37,272 nt of DNA from Planctomycetaceae bacterium (GCA_021732845.1 JAKFUF010000213.1:1-37272), one strand, 5' to 3'; numbered from the stretch's first letter, positions 8,542-17,302 are shown. Notes: generated from the sequence alone by a model not told the origin. Translations and numbers: made by a program.

Positions 8542-8615
8542 TACCCCCGGCAGGAGTCGAACCTGCGACATCAGCTTTAGGAAAGCTGCGCTCTATCCAT
8601 CTGAGCTACGGGGGC
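8542..8615 (-). tRNA. tRNA-Arg (anticodon CCT)
   Basis: The minus strand folds as a full cloverleaf. Acceptor GCCCCCG pairs with CGGGGGT, with a first G-U pair and discriminator A. The D-arm region reads TAGCTCAGATGGATAGAGCG. The anticodon stem CAGCT/AGCTG encloses loop TTCCTAA, giving anticodon CCT for AGG codons. The T-arm is GCAGG-TTCGACT-CCTGC. CCA is not encoded. It lies at the right-hand border of the element-like region, so it may mark the integration site, but I did not see a second copy of its 3' end. Confidence 0.95.
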
Positions 8616-9011
8616 AACCGACCACACAGTGGGAAATTGCGTCGTTTTCTCCGAAGCGTCCAAGCCAGCCACGACACCACTGACGACACCGGCGGGACAC
8701 ATCCACCATGGAAAACGATACCAAACCGGTTGGGGGAAACAAGGTCTGCGCCCTGCCGGCTTTCCTGTACTTCTCCACGGTGAGGGCCAACGGACACTTT
8801 ACCCCAAGCCAGATCGATCCAGCCACCACCTATCTGGGATGTCCGTGCGGCAGGCTCTCAATGGCGGTCCGGCTGTTGGACAGATCCTTCAAAGATGCCC
8901 GTGTTGCCTCCGCCGCTGGGCACCATCAAGTCCGCGACATCGGGCGTACTGTGTAAGCATCCCATGGAGACGTCACGCTTGATTGAGGGGGCGGTGAATT
9001 GGTTGTCCAGT
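8616..9011. other. 396-bp gap between tRNA-Arg and the oxidase operon
   Basis: No convincing gene is seen. An 82-codon plus-strand frame at 8708 lacks a ribosome site and family features. The part nearest the tRNA should hold its promoter on the minus strand; TTGGAC followed 18 bases later by CAATTT is only a weak candidate. Confidence 0.5.
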
Positions 9012-9758
9012 TCACTCCGCAGCGCGCCGGGCGGTGTCAGCGACAGGACCTTGACGGCTGCTGGCGACCGCTGCGGCAGTCGACCGGCAGAAGGGGCAGG
9101 TTTGGGGAGCGCGGAGGGCCTGCACACCGCGGGCGATGGACAAGCCCCCGGTCAGCAGAACGCACAGGGCGGCGGCGCGCAGCAGATTTGTGCGAGTGGC
9201 CAGGGCCAGCAGCGAACCTCCCGCACCGGTGAGGATCATGAGCGGTGCCGTGCCCAGGGCGAACAGGACCATTGTCAGTCCGCCCGTGAGCAGACTGCCT
9301 GAACTGGCCGCCAGGGTCAGATAGCCATACAGCAGGCCGCAGGGAAGAAAGCCGGTGGCCACACCGACGAGGAACGCCTGCGCAGTCCCCGGACGGTGCA
9401 GCAGCGGGGCGAACAGTCCCGCGGCCAGGCAGCCAGGCCGCCATGCGCGGCGCGGCCAGACCCGCAATCCCAGCGCATGGAGCCCTTGAAGGCAGAGCAG
9501 CAGGCCGGCGCAGATCGCGAGCCACGCGGGCAGGCTGGTCAACCAGGCCGACTGTGTGACCCTGCCGCCGACCGCGCCGGCAATCGCCCCCAGCAGCCCA
9601 TAAGTGCAGACCCTTCCGCTGGTGTAGATCAGTTGCCGGCCGAGATTGGCGCGCAGCGCATGTCCCGCGCCGAGGGACAGGGCGAACCCTCCGCACATTC
9701 CGACACAATGTGCCGACCCGAGCAATCCGCCAACGAAAATGAGAAGGGATTCAGCCAC
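9012..9758 (-). CDS. SafE/UreH-like membrane protein of the oxidase operon
   Basis: The 248-residue protein has about six membrane segments. It opens with the motif of the UreH_2/sulfite-exporter-like family seen beside cbb3 oxidase genes: GGLLGSAHCVGMCGGFALSL (residues 10 to 29), whose His, Cys, Met and Cys suggest copper binding in the membrane. A matching second half contains GVATGFLPCGLLYGYLTLAA. A CPFC motif near residue 220 is a further possible metal site. Relatives in this context are thought to take part in copper delivery during oxidase assembly. The GTG start at 9758 overlaps the end of the copper ATPase gene by eight bases, so they are co-translated. It is the last gene of the operon. 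Confidence 0.85.
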   Translation of the reverse strand: MAESLLIFVGGLLGSAHCVGMCGGFALSLGAGHALRANLGRQLIYTSGRVCTYGLLGAIAGAVGGRVTQSAWLTSLPAWLAICAGLLLCLQGLHALGLRVWPRRAWRPGCLAAGLFAPLLHRPGTAQAFLVGVATGFLPCGLLYGYLTLAASSGSLLTGGLTMVLFALGTAPLMILTGAGGSLLALATRTNLLRAAALCVLLTGGLSIARGVQALRAPQTCPFCRSTAAAVASSRQGPVADTARRAAE

Positions 9759-11976
9759 GCCGCACCGCAGATTCTGGCAGACGACCGGGGGAAGGGGCGC
9801 GCACTGCAGCCCTGGGTGCGGCGGCGTGGGGATCGGCTGGCGGGGGCGAGATGGAGGAGGACGCGGGGTTTCGCTCTTCCGCCAGCGTGCGTCCCAGCCG
9901 CAGGGAGTTCGCGATCACGAACAGGCTGCTGCCGGTCATCAGCGCGGCGGCCAGGGCGGGGTTGAGCCACCCCGTGCAGGCCAGAGCCACGCCGACGGTG
10001 TTGTAGGCGAAGGCCCAGAACAGATTCCAGCGGATCGCCCGGACGGTTTGCCGCGCCAGCCGGACCGCCCAGGGGAGCTGCGTCAGGTCGTTGCCCAGCA
10101 GGCAGACGGCGGCGCAGTCGCGGGTCACATCGGTCCCACAGCCGAGCGCCACGCCGATGTCGCTGGCGGCCAGGGCCGGGGCATCGTTGATGCCGTCGCC
10201 CACCATGGCGACCGTGCCGCGGCGGCGGTCCCGTTGGATCTGGGCGAGCTTGTCCTCGGGCAGCAGACCAGCCATGACGCGTCCCGGAACACCGAGTTCC
10301 GCCGCGAGCGCCGCACCCCGCAGCGGGTGGTCGCCGGTCAGAATCAACGGATCATGTCCCTCCCGCGCAAACCATTGCAAGACATCCGCGGCTCCGTCAC
10401 GCACTTCTTCAGTGAAGGCGAAGGCCCCGCAGACCAGACCGCCATTGCCGACAAGCGTGACCGGCCGCCCGGCGGCGATCGACTCGGCGATCCACTGCTC
10501 CATCGACTGGTCGCACCGAAATCCGCCGTCCGCCAAGTACTGCGTCCTGCCCAGGCAGGCGGCCGAACCGTCTTCCAGGCGGCCCATCACGCCGAGGCCG
10601 GGACGGCAGCGGATATCCAGGACTTCCTCGAAGCGTTGCGCCAAGTGGTGGTCGGAATAGGTCAGGATCGACCTCGAATAGGTGTGGCTCGAGGCCCGGG
10701 CCAGCCCGGCCGCGAGGGAAAGGACGTATCGGCGGTCGGATTCAATCGCCACATGGAACTCCAGGACGCAGGCGCGGCCCTGCGTGAGCGTCCCGGTCTT
10801 GTCGAAGCGGATCAACTTCATCCCTGCCAGCCGCTCCAGGGCTTCTCCGTTGCGAAACAGCACGCCGCGCCGTGCGGCTTCGCCCAGGGCTGTCCAAACC
10901 GCCATCGGTGCCGCCAGCCCCAGAGCGCAGGGGCAGGCGATCAGCACGACCGACATGGCGGCGAGCCAACCGGCTTCTGGCCCGCGATGCAGGCCGTGCC
11001 ACAGTCCGGCACCCACCGCGACAAGGCTCATTGCAGGAAAGAACCAAGCCGATAGCCGATCGGCCAGCCGTTGATGGTGCCCACGCGTCGCGCGGGCGGT
11101 GCGGACACATTCAATCAACCGGGCGAACACCCCGCTGCCCGGTGGCTGCGTCACCTCGACGAGGATGTCGCCTTCCAGGTTGAGCGTGCCACCAATCACC
11201 GGGTCGCCAGGTGTGCGCGGCAAGGGGGTGCTTTCGCCCGTGAGCCACTGCTGGTCGACCGTGGTGGAATTGCTCCGCAGGATGCCGTCACACGGGATGC
11301 GGTCGCCAGCGAGAACGCGGACGATGTCCGCCAGTTGCAGGGCCGCCAGGGGAATGCGTTCTTCCGTGTCCCGGGGCGTCAGCCGCAGGACAAACTCGGG
11401 AAGCAGTTTCTGCAGTTCATCCAGTGCCGCCGTGGCCTTGAGCCGCGCCGTGGCTTCGAGCCAACGCCCCAGCGTGACGAGCACCAGAATCACGCAGCCG
11501 ACCTCGAAATAGATCGCCCCCGATTCCCGCATGACCGACCAGGTGGAATATCCGTAGGCCGCGGCGACGCCGGCGGCCAGCAGCAAGTCCGAAGAGAACC
11601 GTCCGTGCTGGAGATTCTCGATCGCCCCCTCCAGCAGGGGCTGGCCGAGCAAAAACAACGGTGGCAGCGCGAACACCAGGCAGACATAGCGAAACAGGCT
11701 CTCCAGCACTGGCTGGAGATGATTCCCAGCTTCCGCGTGGCTCAGGCCGTCCGTCCACAGCGCCATGCTGAAGGCCACGACATTGAGCGTGCAGAACACC
11801 GACAAACCCAGCCGCGTCAGCATGCCTGCCGCATGTTCGGACGACTCTGGCTCGCGGGTGACGCTCGCCGCAAAGCGGCAGCCAAAGCAACAATACCGCG
11901 GCGCGGCAGCGTTTGCCGCGCCGGCGGTTCCGCTCCAGTCGGCCATTGGCAGACCGCAATAGTCGCAGGTGGCCAT
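9751..11976 (-). CDS. ccoI: CcoI/FixI-type copper P-type ATPase
   Basis: This 741-residue P1B ATPase would export or supply copper across the membrane for haem-copper oxidase assembly. Motifs in order are: N-terminal cysteines C4, C7, C29, C30 and C33 (CDYCGLPM and YCCFGCRF), TGES (246-249), the transport site ACPCALG (CPC 348-350), the phosphorylated DKTGT (Asp392) and GDGINDAP (593-600). It has no ferredoxin-like heavy-metal domain; the N-terminal cysteines replace it as in FixI proteins. The usual His-Pro pair after the phosphorylation domain reads His-Thr (SSHTYSR), which is unusual. The C-terminal 40 residues are Pro/Ala-rich and probably disordered. An AAGGG site precedes the ATG. It follows the oxidase subunits and overlaps the SafE-like gene. 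Confidence 0.93.
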   Translation of the reverse strand: MATCDYCGLPMADWSGTAGAANAAAPRYCCFGCRFAASVTREPESSEHAAGMLTRLGLSVFCTLNVVAFSMALWTDGLSHAEAGNHLQPVLESLFRYVCLVFALPPLFLLGQPLLEGAIENLQHGRFSSDLLLAAGVAAAYGYSTWSVMRESGAIYFEVGCVILVLVTLGRWLEATARLKATAALDELQKLLPEFVLRLTPRDTEERIPLAALQLADIVRVLAGDRIPCDGILRSNSTTVDQQWLTGESTPLPRTPGDPVIGGTLNLEGDILVEVTQPPGSGVFARLIECVRTARATRGHHQRLADRLSAWFFPAMSLVAVGAGLWHGLHRGPEAGWLAAMSVVLIACPCALGLAAPMAVWTALGEAARRGVLFRNGEALERLAGMKLIRFDKTGTLTQGRACVLEFHVAIESDRRYVLSLAAGLARASSHTYSRSILTYSDHHLAQRFEEVLDIRCRPGLGVMGRLEDGSAACLGRTQYLADGGFRCDQSMEQWIAESIAAGRPVTLVGNGGLVCGAFAFTEEVRDGAADVLQWFAREGHDPLILTGDHPLRGAALAAELGVPGRVMAGLLPEDKLAQIQRDRRRGTVAMVGDGINDAPALAASDIGVALGCGTDVTRDCAAVCLLGNDLTQLPWAVRLARQTVRAIRWNLFWAFAYNTVGVALACTGWLNPALAAALMTGSSLFVIANSLRLGRTLAEERNPASSSISPPPADPHAAAPRAAVRAPSPGRLPESAVRRG

Positions 11977-12033
11977 GTCTTTCAGCCCTTGGTGGCGGCG
12001 AATCGATGCAAGAATTCCCGCAGCCTGGGGGAA

Positions 12034-12255
12034 TCAGGGAGGGTTGACCAATTCGATCTTCACCGCTGGGATGACCATCATCAGAAAGTAGCTGATGGCG
12101 AACACCCAGAAGGAGATCCAGACCACATGGATGTACCAGGGAATGACGCTGGTGATGTAGCTGTGGAAACGTCGCTCGTCGCGGACGGTTGCCGGGCGTG
12201 GCGGATCGGCCATGGTCGTCTGAATGTCGCTCACTTTGTCCGGGGCTGCTGCCAC
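12034..12255 (-). CDS. Small single-span membrane protein of the oxidase operon
   Basis: The 73-residue protein has one membrane helix (about 43 to 65: YIHVVWISFWVFAISYFLMM) preceded by a charged cytoplasmic part and ended by IELVNPP. The start is a GTG at 12255, chosen because AAGGAG lies eight bases upstream; the first in-frame ATG (12213) has no such site. It lies 40 bases after the gene for the 108-aa membrane protein and 57 bases before the copper ATPase. Its size and place resemble CcoQ or CcoH, but I see no diagnostic residue, so it is an oxidase-associated protein of unknown role. Confidence 0.75.
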   Translation of the reverse strand: MAAAPDKVSDIQTTMADPPRPATVRDERRFHSYITSVIPWYIHVVWISFWVFAISYFLMMVIPAVKIELVNPP

Positions 12256-12295
12256 AGGCTGTTCTCCTTGATGCCTCTGTTTTTGGACCGGGAGT

Positions 12296-12622
12296 TTATG
12301 CGATTGGCGGATTTGGGAGCCGGCGGTCAAGCTCCCGCTCGGTTTCCAGAAAGTGTCGTTTGGGCTCTTCAATGTCGTGAAACATTCCGTGCAGCATCGC
12401 CCAGCCGAACAGGCAGAAAAAGCCCAGCGCCGCCAGCAGGTAGTTCATGATCGGCGAGATGGCGAACACGCCGTCCACATCGCCGCGAAACAACAGGATG
12501 AACTCGCGAAACTTGTTGCCAAACCCCAGCAGGCTGGGCACCAGCACAATCAGCGCCATGATGGCCGTGACCATCAGTTGCCGGCGGCGGACGGCCGGTG
12601 TCGTCACTGTGGGAGTATTCAT
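12296..12622 (-). CDS. Two-span membrane protein of the oxidase operon
   Basis: The 108-residue protein has two membrane segments (LMVTAIMALIVLVPSLLGFG and IMNYLLAALGFFCLFGWAML). They are joined by a short loop with FREFILLFRGD and followed by a charged tail (HDIEEPKRHFLETERELDRR). Its ATG overlaps the stop of the CcoO-like gene by four bases (ATGA), so it is translated together with the oxidase subunits. No family is recognised. It may be a structural subunit specific to this oxidase type or an assembly factor. No haem- or copper-binding motif is present. Confidence 0.75.
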   Translation of the reverse strand: MNTPTVTTPAVRRRQLMVTAIMALIVLVPSLLGFGNKFREFILLFRGDVDGVFAISPIMNYLLAALGFFCLFGWAMLHGMFHDIEEPKRHFLETERELDRRLPNPPIA

Positions 12623-13356
12623 GGCGTGGCCTTTCGCGCTTGTGTGGCGGGGGACTGCTGTGCGGCCGGAACGGCATCGACCTGCATGTCCTGCAGCGGG
12701 GAGGCTTCGTACTGTTCGTACAATGGATAAGTTTCGTGCCAGGACCCGAGCCACTGGATGTAGGTGATGATCGCCAGGCCGCGGGCGTTCGGCTTGTCTG
12801 CGGCACCGTCAAAGAACCATGGGTACTCGGGCATTGGCGACTTGGCGGAGAGGTCGGCTGGGCGGAAGAAATGGACCGCGTGCCAGTCACTGGAACGGCG
12901 GCCGCCTTCGCGGCACAGGTCCGGACCCACGCGCCGCGTTCCAAACATCACCGGACGCTGGAGTTCGTTGGCATATTCTGGGCTGGCAGAGACGGCGCCC
13001 CAGCGGCGCTCTTCATTGGAGACCGGTCGGACAAACTGGCTGTGGCAGTGCCAGCAGGCCTCGGCGATGTAGACCTTGCGGCCGAGCCGCAGGGCATCGG
13101 CGCATTTCTGGTTGAGCCACGCCTCCCGTTCTTTGGTTTCGGCGGGGGGGCTTCCGTAGGTCTTCTCGAAGGCGGCAGGAAACCGCCGTGCCAGGTCTTC
13201 GAACTGATACCGGACGTTGGCGTTGATGAGTTGTTCCGCCTTCTGTTCGGGCAGGTTGCGGTACATCAACATGGGGATCACGGCATTCGACAGGAAGGCA
13301 ATGCCAAAAAACGCCAGGCCGGCGATTCCCAGGATGCCCGATTTGCTCTCAAACAT
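12619..13356 (-). CDS. ccoO: CcoO-like membrane-anchored cytochrome c subunit
   Basis: The 245-residue protein is anchored by one N-terminal helix (ILGIAGLAFFGIAFLSNAVI) and carries one c-type haem site, EACWHCHSQFVRPV (residues 98 to 111). It also has the SSDWHAVHFFRPADLS and SPMPEYPWFF segments typical of CcoO/FixO, where Met of MPEYPW is the axial haem ligand. The protein passes electrons from the diheme cytochrome to the CcoN-like catalytic subunit on the outer face of the membrane. Its C-terminal 35 residues are variable. It lies 65 bases after the CcoN-like gene, and its end overlaps the next small membrane protein. No strong ribosome site is seen before 13356. Confidence 0.92.
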   Translation of the reverse strand: MFESKSGILGIAGLAFFGIAFLSNAVIPMLMYRNLPEQKAEQLINANVRYQFEDLARRFPAAFEKTYGSPPAETKEREAWLNQKCADALRLGRKVYIAEACWHCHSQFVRPVSNEERRWGAVSASPEYANELQRPVMFGTRRVGPDLCREGGRRSSDWHAVHFFRPADLSAKSPMPEYPWFFDGAADKPNARGLAIITYIQWLGSWHETYPLYEQYEASPLQDMQVDAVPAAQQSPATQARKATP

Positions 13357-13421
13357 GGTGGCTCAACTCAGGCCCTATGGCCGCGCTTGATGATGGAAGG
13401 GAAACCGTTTCAGCACGAAGA

Positions 13422-14870
13422 TCAGGCGGTCGCGGCTGGTAACCGCGCCGTCTCTGGTGCCGGAGCGGTTGACAGCCGCCAGGTCATGTACAAGTTGTAG
13501 AGGAACACCAGCAGGCCGGCGAACATCGCCACTCCGGCAATCACCCGCACGATCCAGAACGGCTGCGAGCCGTCGACGGACACATCCCACATCTGCAGCG
13601 AACCCCACCAGAACCCCTGGAAGACGCCCACGAGAATGAGGTCTCCGGCCATCACGGCCAGTCCCACGGCGGACAACCAGTAGTGCCACTCGCACAGGGT
13701 CCGGCTGTACCAGTCGCGGCCGAGCAGGCGGGGGAACAGATAGGTCATGATCCCCAGGAGCCACATCGAGAACACGCCGAACATCACGAGGTGGGCATGC
13801 CCCACGACCCAGTCGGAGAAATGGATCAGCGCCTGAAACGTCATTGTCGTCTGCAGGGCACACTGGAAGCAGGTGATCGCATAGAACACCATGCCAGTGT
13901 AGAACCAGCGGATGGGCAGATTGGTGACGATTTCGCGCCCCGAGCCACGCAGTGTGCCGAAGAAGTTCACGATCACGGTGGTGACCACCATCTCGACCGC
14001 GATGGTCGAAATCACGGCCCCGTATTGCAGGAACATGGGGATCGGCGTGTAGAGGAAGTGGTGGATCCCCGTGAGCGGATAGAAGAACGCCAGGCCCCAG
14101 AAGCCCACCAGCGACAGGCCGTGGCTCCAGACCGGCTTGCGCAGCAGGATCGGCACGAAGTAGTACATCAGGCCCCAGCCCAGCGGGGTCACGAACAGTC
14201 CGACCAGGTCATGGATGAACAGTCCGCCGATCGCGCCGGCGCTGGTGCCGTTGACCCAGTATTCGGGAACGAAGTTTCCCATCGCGTAGGTCAGCGGTGT
14301 CCACACGAAGGCCGCCATGAAGTACCAGAGTGACACATACAGCGGCCCCCTGGCCTGCGTCATCGGGATGGTGAAGTTGATCGTCACCAACACCAGCCCC
14401 AGCAGGGCGACAGGGTCGATCCAGACCGGGGTCTCTCCCCATTCCAAGCCCTGGGCCTGCCCCAGGACAATGCCCACGGCGGTGCTGACGACAACAATCT
14501 GCCACGCCACGAAAATGAGGTAGGAGAGTGTCCGGTTGAAGACGGGCTTCAATGTCAGCCGCGGGATGGCCCAGTGGAGCGCGCCCAGAAAGGCATTGGC
14601 CAGGAAGCCGTAGGCGATTGCATTCGTATGCACCATCCGCCAGCGTCCCGGGGAAAGCAGTTCGATGCCGCGGAGCGGGTTGATATGCACCAACTGCAGC
14701 GCCATCAAGAAGCCGCCGAGCATCGAGATGAACAGGTAGGCGAGCGCCGCCAGGAAGTAAAAGGCGACGAGCCGCGTTTCCACGAGCTGCGCATCGACCA
14801 GATGGGCCGGCTGTGGGGCGCCGGCCTCTTCCAGGCTGGAATCGGCGGCGCGCCCCAGGGACAGGGTCAT
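13422..14870 (-). CDS. ccoN: CcoN-like catalytic subunit of a cbb3-type oxidase
   Basis: The 482-residue protein has about 12 membrane helices and the catalytic residues of CcoN. It has a low-spin haem His in WRMVHTNAIAYGFLANA and the copper-site His in LFIHDLVGLFVTPLGWGL. HHFLY (GIHHFLYTPIP) carries the two copper His and the active-site Tyr, and the haem ligands lie in VVGHAHLVMFGV. LMYYFVP and the following helix match cbb3 sequences closely. It reduces oxygen to water at a haem b3-copper centre and conserves energy as a proton gradient. The ATG at 14870 overlaps the upstream membrane protein's stop (ATGA). The HAHLVMFG form and the gene order differ from proteobacterial operons, so it is a divergent branch that could also be described as a cbb3-like family. 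Confidence 0.9.
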   Translation of the reverse strand: MTLSLGRAADSSLEEAGAPQPAHLVDAQLVETRLVAFYFLAALAYLFISMLGGFLMALQLVHINPLRGIELLSPGRWRMVHTNAIAYGFLANAFLGALHWAIPRLTLKPVFNRTLSYLIFVAWQIVVVSTAVGIVLGQAQGLEWGETPVWIDPVALLGLVLVTINFTIPMTQARGPLYVSLWYFMAAFVWTPLTYAMGNFVPEYWVNGTSAGAIGGLFIHDLVGLFVTPLGWGLMYYFVPILLRKPVWSHGLSLVGFWGLAFFYPLTGIHHFLYTPIPMFLQYGAVISTIAVEMVVTTVIVNFFGTLRGSGREIVTNLPIRWFYTGMVFYAITCFQCALQTTMTFQALIHFSDWVVGHAHLVMFGVFSMWLLGIMTYLFPRLLGRDWYSRTLCEWHYWLSAVGLAVMAGDLILVGVFQGFWWGSLQMWDVSVDGSQPFWIVRVIAGVAMFAGLLVFLYNLYMTWRLSTAPAPETARLPAATA

Positions 14871-15514
14871 GATTTCTCCGGTTGAGGAAGCGGGCGAAAC
14901 TCGCCCAGCGGATACAAAAGCGCCATCGTCAGGCCGAACACCAGATGTGTGGCGGCCGCGACCCAGGGCGGAAGATACTGCGGATTCACGATCCAATTTC
15001 CGCCGTACAGCCTGGGTTGCAGCCAGCTCAAGACACCGTAGAAGCCGACCACCCAGACCAGCAGCCCGAATCCCGCTCCGACCACAAGCCGGCGGAGCAG
15101 CGACCTGCCCCCGAATTGTGCCAGAACCAACTGAAAGGGAACGCCAAACAGCATGCCGGTGGCCAGGTACAGGCAGCACCCAAAGGTGAGCGTGATGCCA
15201 CCATCGACGGCATGGACGTTGCGTGCCGTGTCGGCGAGTTGCAGCGCCTGTTCGCCCAGCGGAAATGTCAGGTAGACACGAATCAGTTCCAGAGGATGGC
15301 GTCCGGCGACCGGCGCGGCGATCACGTTCAGCAGCAGCGCGGCGGCGGCAGCCAGCGCCCCCAGCAGGAAACCGGTGGTGGCCGAGTAGGCTACATACCC
15401 CGCATTGGGTCTCCAGGGCAGTTCCGCCAGCCGCGCTTCCTGCAGCTCGTGCTCAAGCTGCGCCGTCCGCTGCCTGAGCAACTCCAGTTCACGCTGTTTC
15501 GAGGCAAAATCCAT
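14867..15514 (-). CDS. Multi-span membrane protein coupled to CcoN
   Basis: The 215-residue protein starts with a coiled coil (QRELELLRQRTAQLEHELQE). It continues with about five membrane segments, including GFLLGALAAAAALLLNVIAA, TFGCCLYLATGMLFGVPFQL, LLVWVVGFYGVLSW and ATHLVFGLTMALLYPLGEF. Its 3' end overlaps the CcoN-like start by four bases, so their products are made together and probably interact. I know no standard family for it; the last segment is vaguely like DUF1440/YagU proteins. It could be an accessory oxidase subunit. The start at 15514 is uncertain because no clear ribosome site precedes it. Confidence 0.75.
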   Translation of the reverse strand: MDFASKQRELELLRQRTAQLEHELQEARLAELPWRPNAGYVAYSATTGFLLGALAAAAALLLNVIAAPVAGRHPLELIRVYLTFPLGEQALQLADTARNVHAVDGGITLTFGCCLYLATGMLFGVPFQLVLAQFGGRSLLRRLVVGAGFGLLVWVVGFYGVLSWLQPRLYGGNWIVNPQYLPPWVAAATHLVFGLTMALLYPLGEFRPLPQPEKS

Positions 15515-15566
15515 GTCAGTTTCCAGGCGACACACAGTGGGGAAAAGACAGCGGCGACAGGACCTC

Positions 15567-16673
15567 TCAGGGAGCCGCGGGCTTCGCCGTGCCGCTGGGC
15601 GGCATCTGGAACGGGGTGAGTTCACCGGACACCGGAAGTTCTCCGCGGCGGCGCTGGTTGGACTTGTGCTGAATGAAGGCCACCAGGTGCCACAGCGTCT
15701 CCGGTTCGGCGGCGAGCGCCTCCGAGAAGCCCGGCATCGGCGTGCCGTTCACACCGTGGGACACCCGGCGGTACACATCAATGGGCCGCGGCCCGCCATG
15801 CAGCATGCCGGACGACAGATCCGCGGCGCGGGTGGGAAACTGCCAGGCATCCAGCAGGTTGGACTTCAGGTTCTCCGGAGTCTGACCGCGTCCATCGTCG
15901 CCGTGGCACTTCGAACAGCCCTTGGTCAAGAACGCCTTCTGGCCGAGGGCCACGTGCTCGGCGGTGAACTGAATCTGCGGTGACAGCGGCACGATCTCGT
16001 TGCCGTCCGCAGCCGCCCAGGCATCCCCAATGTCGGTGATTGTCGAGGCCACGGTGTCCGGGTCGAACTCCTCCTCCCCCTGGTGATCCTGCGCGAGCCG
16101 GTACTCCAGCTCGCCGCGATGGGTCAGCACCAGCACGTAGTCCAGCACCGCCTGCAGTTCCTTGTCGGGCAGAAGCTCGAAAGAGGGCATCGACGTGCCC
16201 GGGATGCCCCGTCGCAGGGTCCGCAGCAGGTCATCGCGGCGGGGCTTGCTGCCAAAGGTTGTCGAGGTGAACTTGAAGATGCCCCGCCGATAGTCCCGCG
16301 GCCGCGGGTACAGCATGGCTGCGGCTGGACCATTGCCATCGCCGGTGGCCCCGTGGCACTGCACACACCGCCGCAGGTAGACCTTCTTGCCGGCCAGCAG
16401 ATGCTCCTGTTGTTTGAGCTTCGTGGACCCGGAAGCGGCTGGCACTGCCGGCCTGGCATCTCCATCCGTTGCAACCGCGGCGGGCACGCTCCCGAGCATA
16501 CGCGGCACCTGTGGCGTGCCACAGTTTTCCAGCAGCACACTGCGAATCGCCGTCTGAACCTTGGGGTTCAGGGCGTCGAACTCCCGGCAGTGCACATAGT
16601 CCGCTTCGGGAGCCGGGGCGCAGCCACAGCACAGGCCGCATGCGGCCAGCAGCACAAGAGTCGTCGTCCTCAC
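15567..16673 (-). CDS. Diheme c-type cytochrome (CcoP-like electron donor)
   Basis: The 368-residue exported protein has a cysteine-rich lipoprotein-like signal (LVLLAACGLCCGC) and two c-type haem domains. The first has RRCVQCHGATGDGNG (about residue 105) with axial-Met candidate GTSMPSFELL. The second has KGCSKCHGDDGRGQTPE (about 250) with NGTPMPGFSE. Such diheme cytochromes donate electrons to cbb3 oxidases in the place of CcoP. Here it is encoded separately and first in the operon. Between signal and first haem lies a loop with NCGTPQVPRM. The GTG at 16673 is chosen because AAAGGTG lies eight bases upstream; an in-frame ATG at 16700 gives a longer signal and is possible. The operon promoter should lie just upstream but none is clear. 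Confidence 0.88.
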   Translation of the reverse strand: MRTTTLVLLAACGLCCGCAPAPEADYVHCREFDALNPKVQTAIRSVLLENCGTPQVPRMLGSVPAAVATDGDARPAVPAASGSTKLKQQEHLLAGKKVYLRRCVQCHGATGDGNGPAAAMLYPRPRDYRRGIFKFTSTTFGSKPRRDDLLRTLRRGIPGTSMPSFELLPDKELQAVLDYVLVLTHRGELEYRLAQDHQGEEEFDPDTVASTITDIGDAWAAADGNEIVPLSPQIQFTAEHVALGQKAFLTKGCSKCHGDDGRGQTPENLKSNLLDAWQFPTRAADLSSGMLHGGPRPIDVYRRVSHGVNGTPMPGFSEALAAEPETLWHLVAFIQHKSNQRRRGELPVSGELTPFQMPPSGTAKPAAP

Positions 16674-16700
16674 GTTTGGCACACCTTTATAGCACTGCAT

Positions 16701-17302
16701 GAATCCAAGACCCGGCCCTCGCGGTGTTCTGTCCCCACAGGCGGCGAATCACGCGCAGTCGTTTGGTGCATGGTCCTGACGGCGGAAGCCGGCGGCTGCA
16801 AACGACACGTCCACCCTATGGCAACTCGCGCGCCGAGCTTTCAAAACCACTCGGAGCCGCCAACTCATCCACGTGAACGCAGTCCACACAAGCGAAACGC
16901 TGCTGGCGGCCCGTTCGTTCCTCGGGATTGACGACCTGCGGTGAACCAATTCGTCACACACTGTGCAGAACCGCGCGCCCCCGGCGGGTGTGGTACTGCG
17001 GCACTGGTGGCAGGCGTCGTGTTGTGTGCCACTGGCACTGCCAGTGTGAACTCCAGAGGACCGTCCTCGAACGAATTTCGCAGGTCGCTCGTAAACACTG
17101 GCAAAGCCGGCAAAGCCAGTGGCACACATTCCCGATACGCCGCCAATCCGGCGGGCCACGTCTAGGCGCAGACGCAGGCGGTCACCGCTGGGGACCGGGC
17201 CGGTGGAGCAGATTGCCCGCGAGATCGAGCACGACGCCCTCCTGGATGCCGACAACGAGAGCCGGGGATCGCCCGTGGGGCTTCTGGACGTCAATGCATC
17301 CT
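16701..17302. other. 602-bp gap with palindromic repeat pair
   Basis: No supported gene is seen. The stretch must contain the promoter of the oxidase operon, but I find no clear -35/-10 or FNR-like site. Its centre holds a pair of inverted palindromic repeats (17026-17047 and 17095-17125), listed separately. Confidence 0.5.
17026..17125. repeat. Inverted pair of palindromic CACTGGC/GCCAGTG repeats
   Basis: The first copy (17026-17047) contains CACTGGCACTGCCAGTG, an 8-bp stem around one base. The second (17095-17125) is the opposite-strand version, ACACTGGC...GCCAGTGGCAC, with two GGCAAAGCC-like units between the arms. The copies end in the same GCCAGTGT and are inverted around a 47-bp spacer, so each can fold alone or pair with the other. 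Confidence 0.65.

Noticed and set aside
8542-8615. tRNA-Arg 3' end as an att site of the element
   Set aside because: I found no direct repeat of the tRNA 3' end elsewhere in the window, and large serine recombinases usually do not use tRNA genes; kept only as a border hint.
8708-8956. 82-codon plus-strand frame starting MENDTKPVGG
   Set aside because: No ribosome site, no family features, and it ends in sequence next to the oxidase operon; too weak to call a gene.
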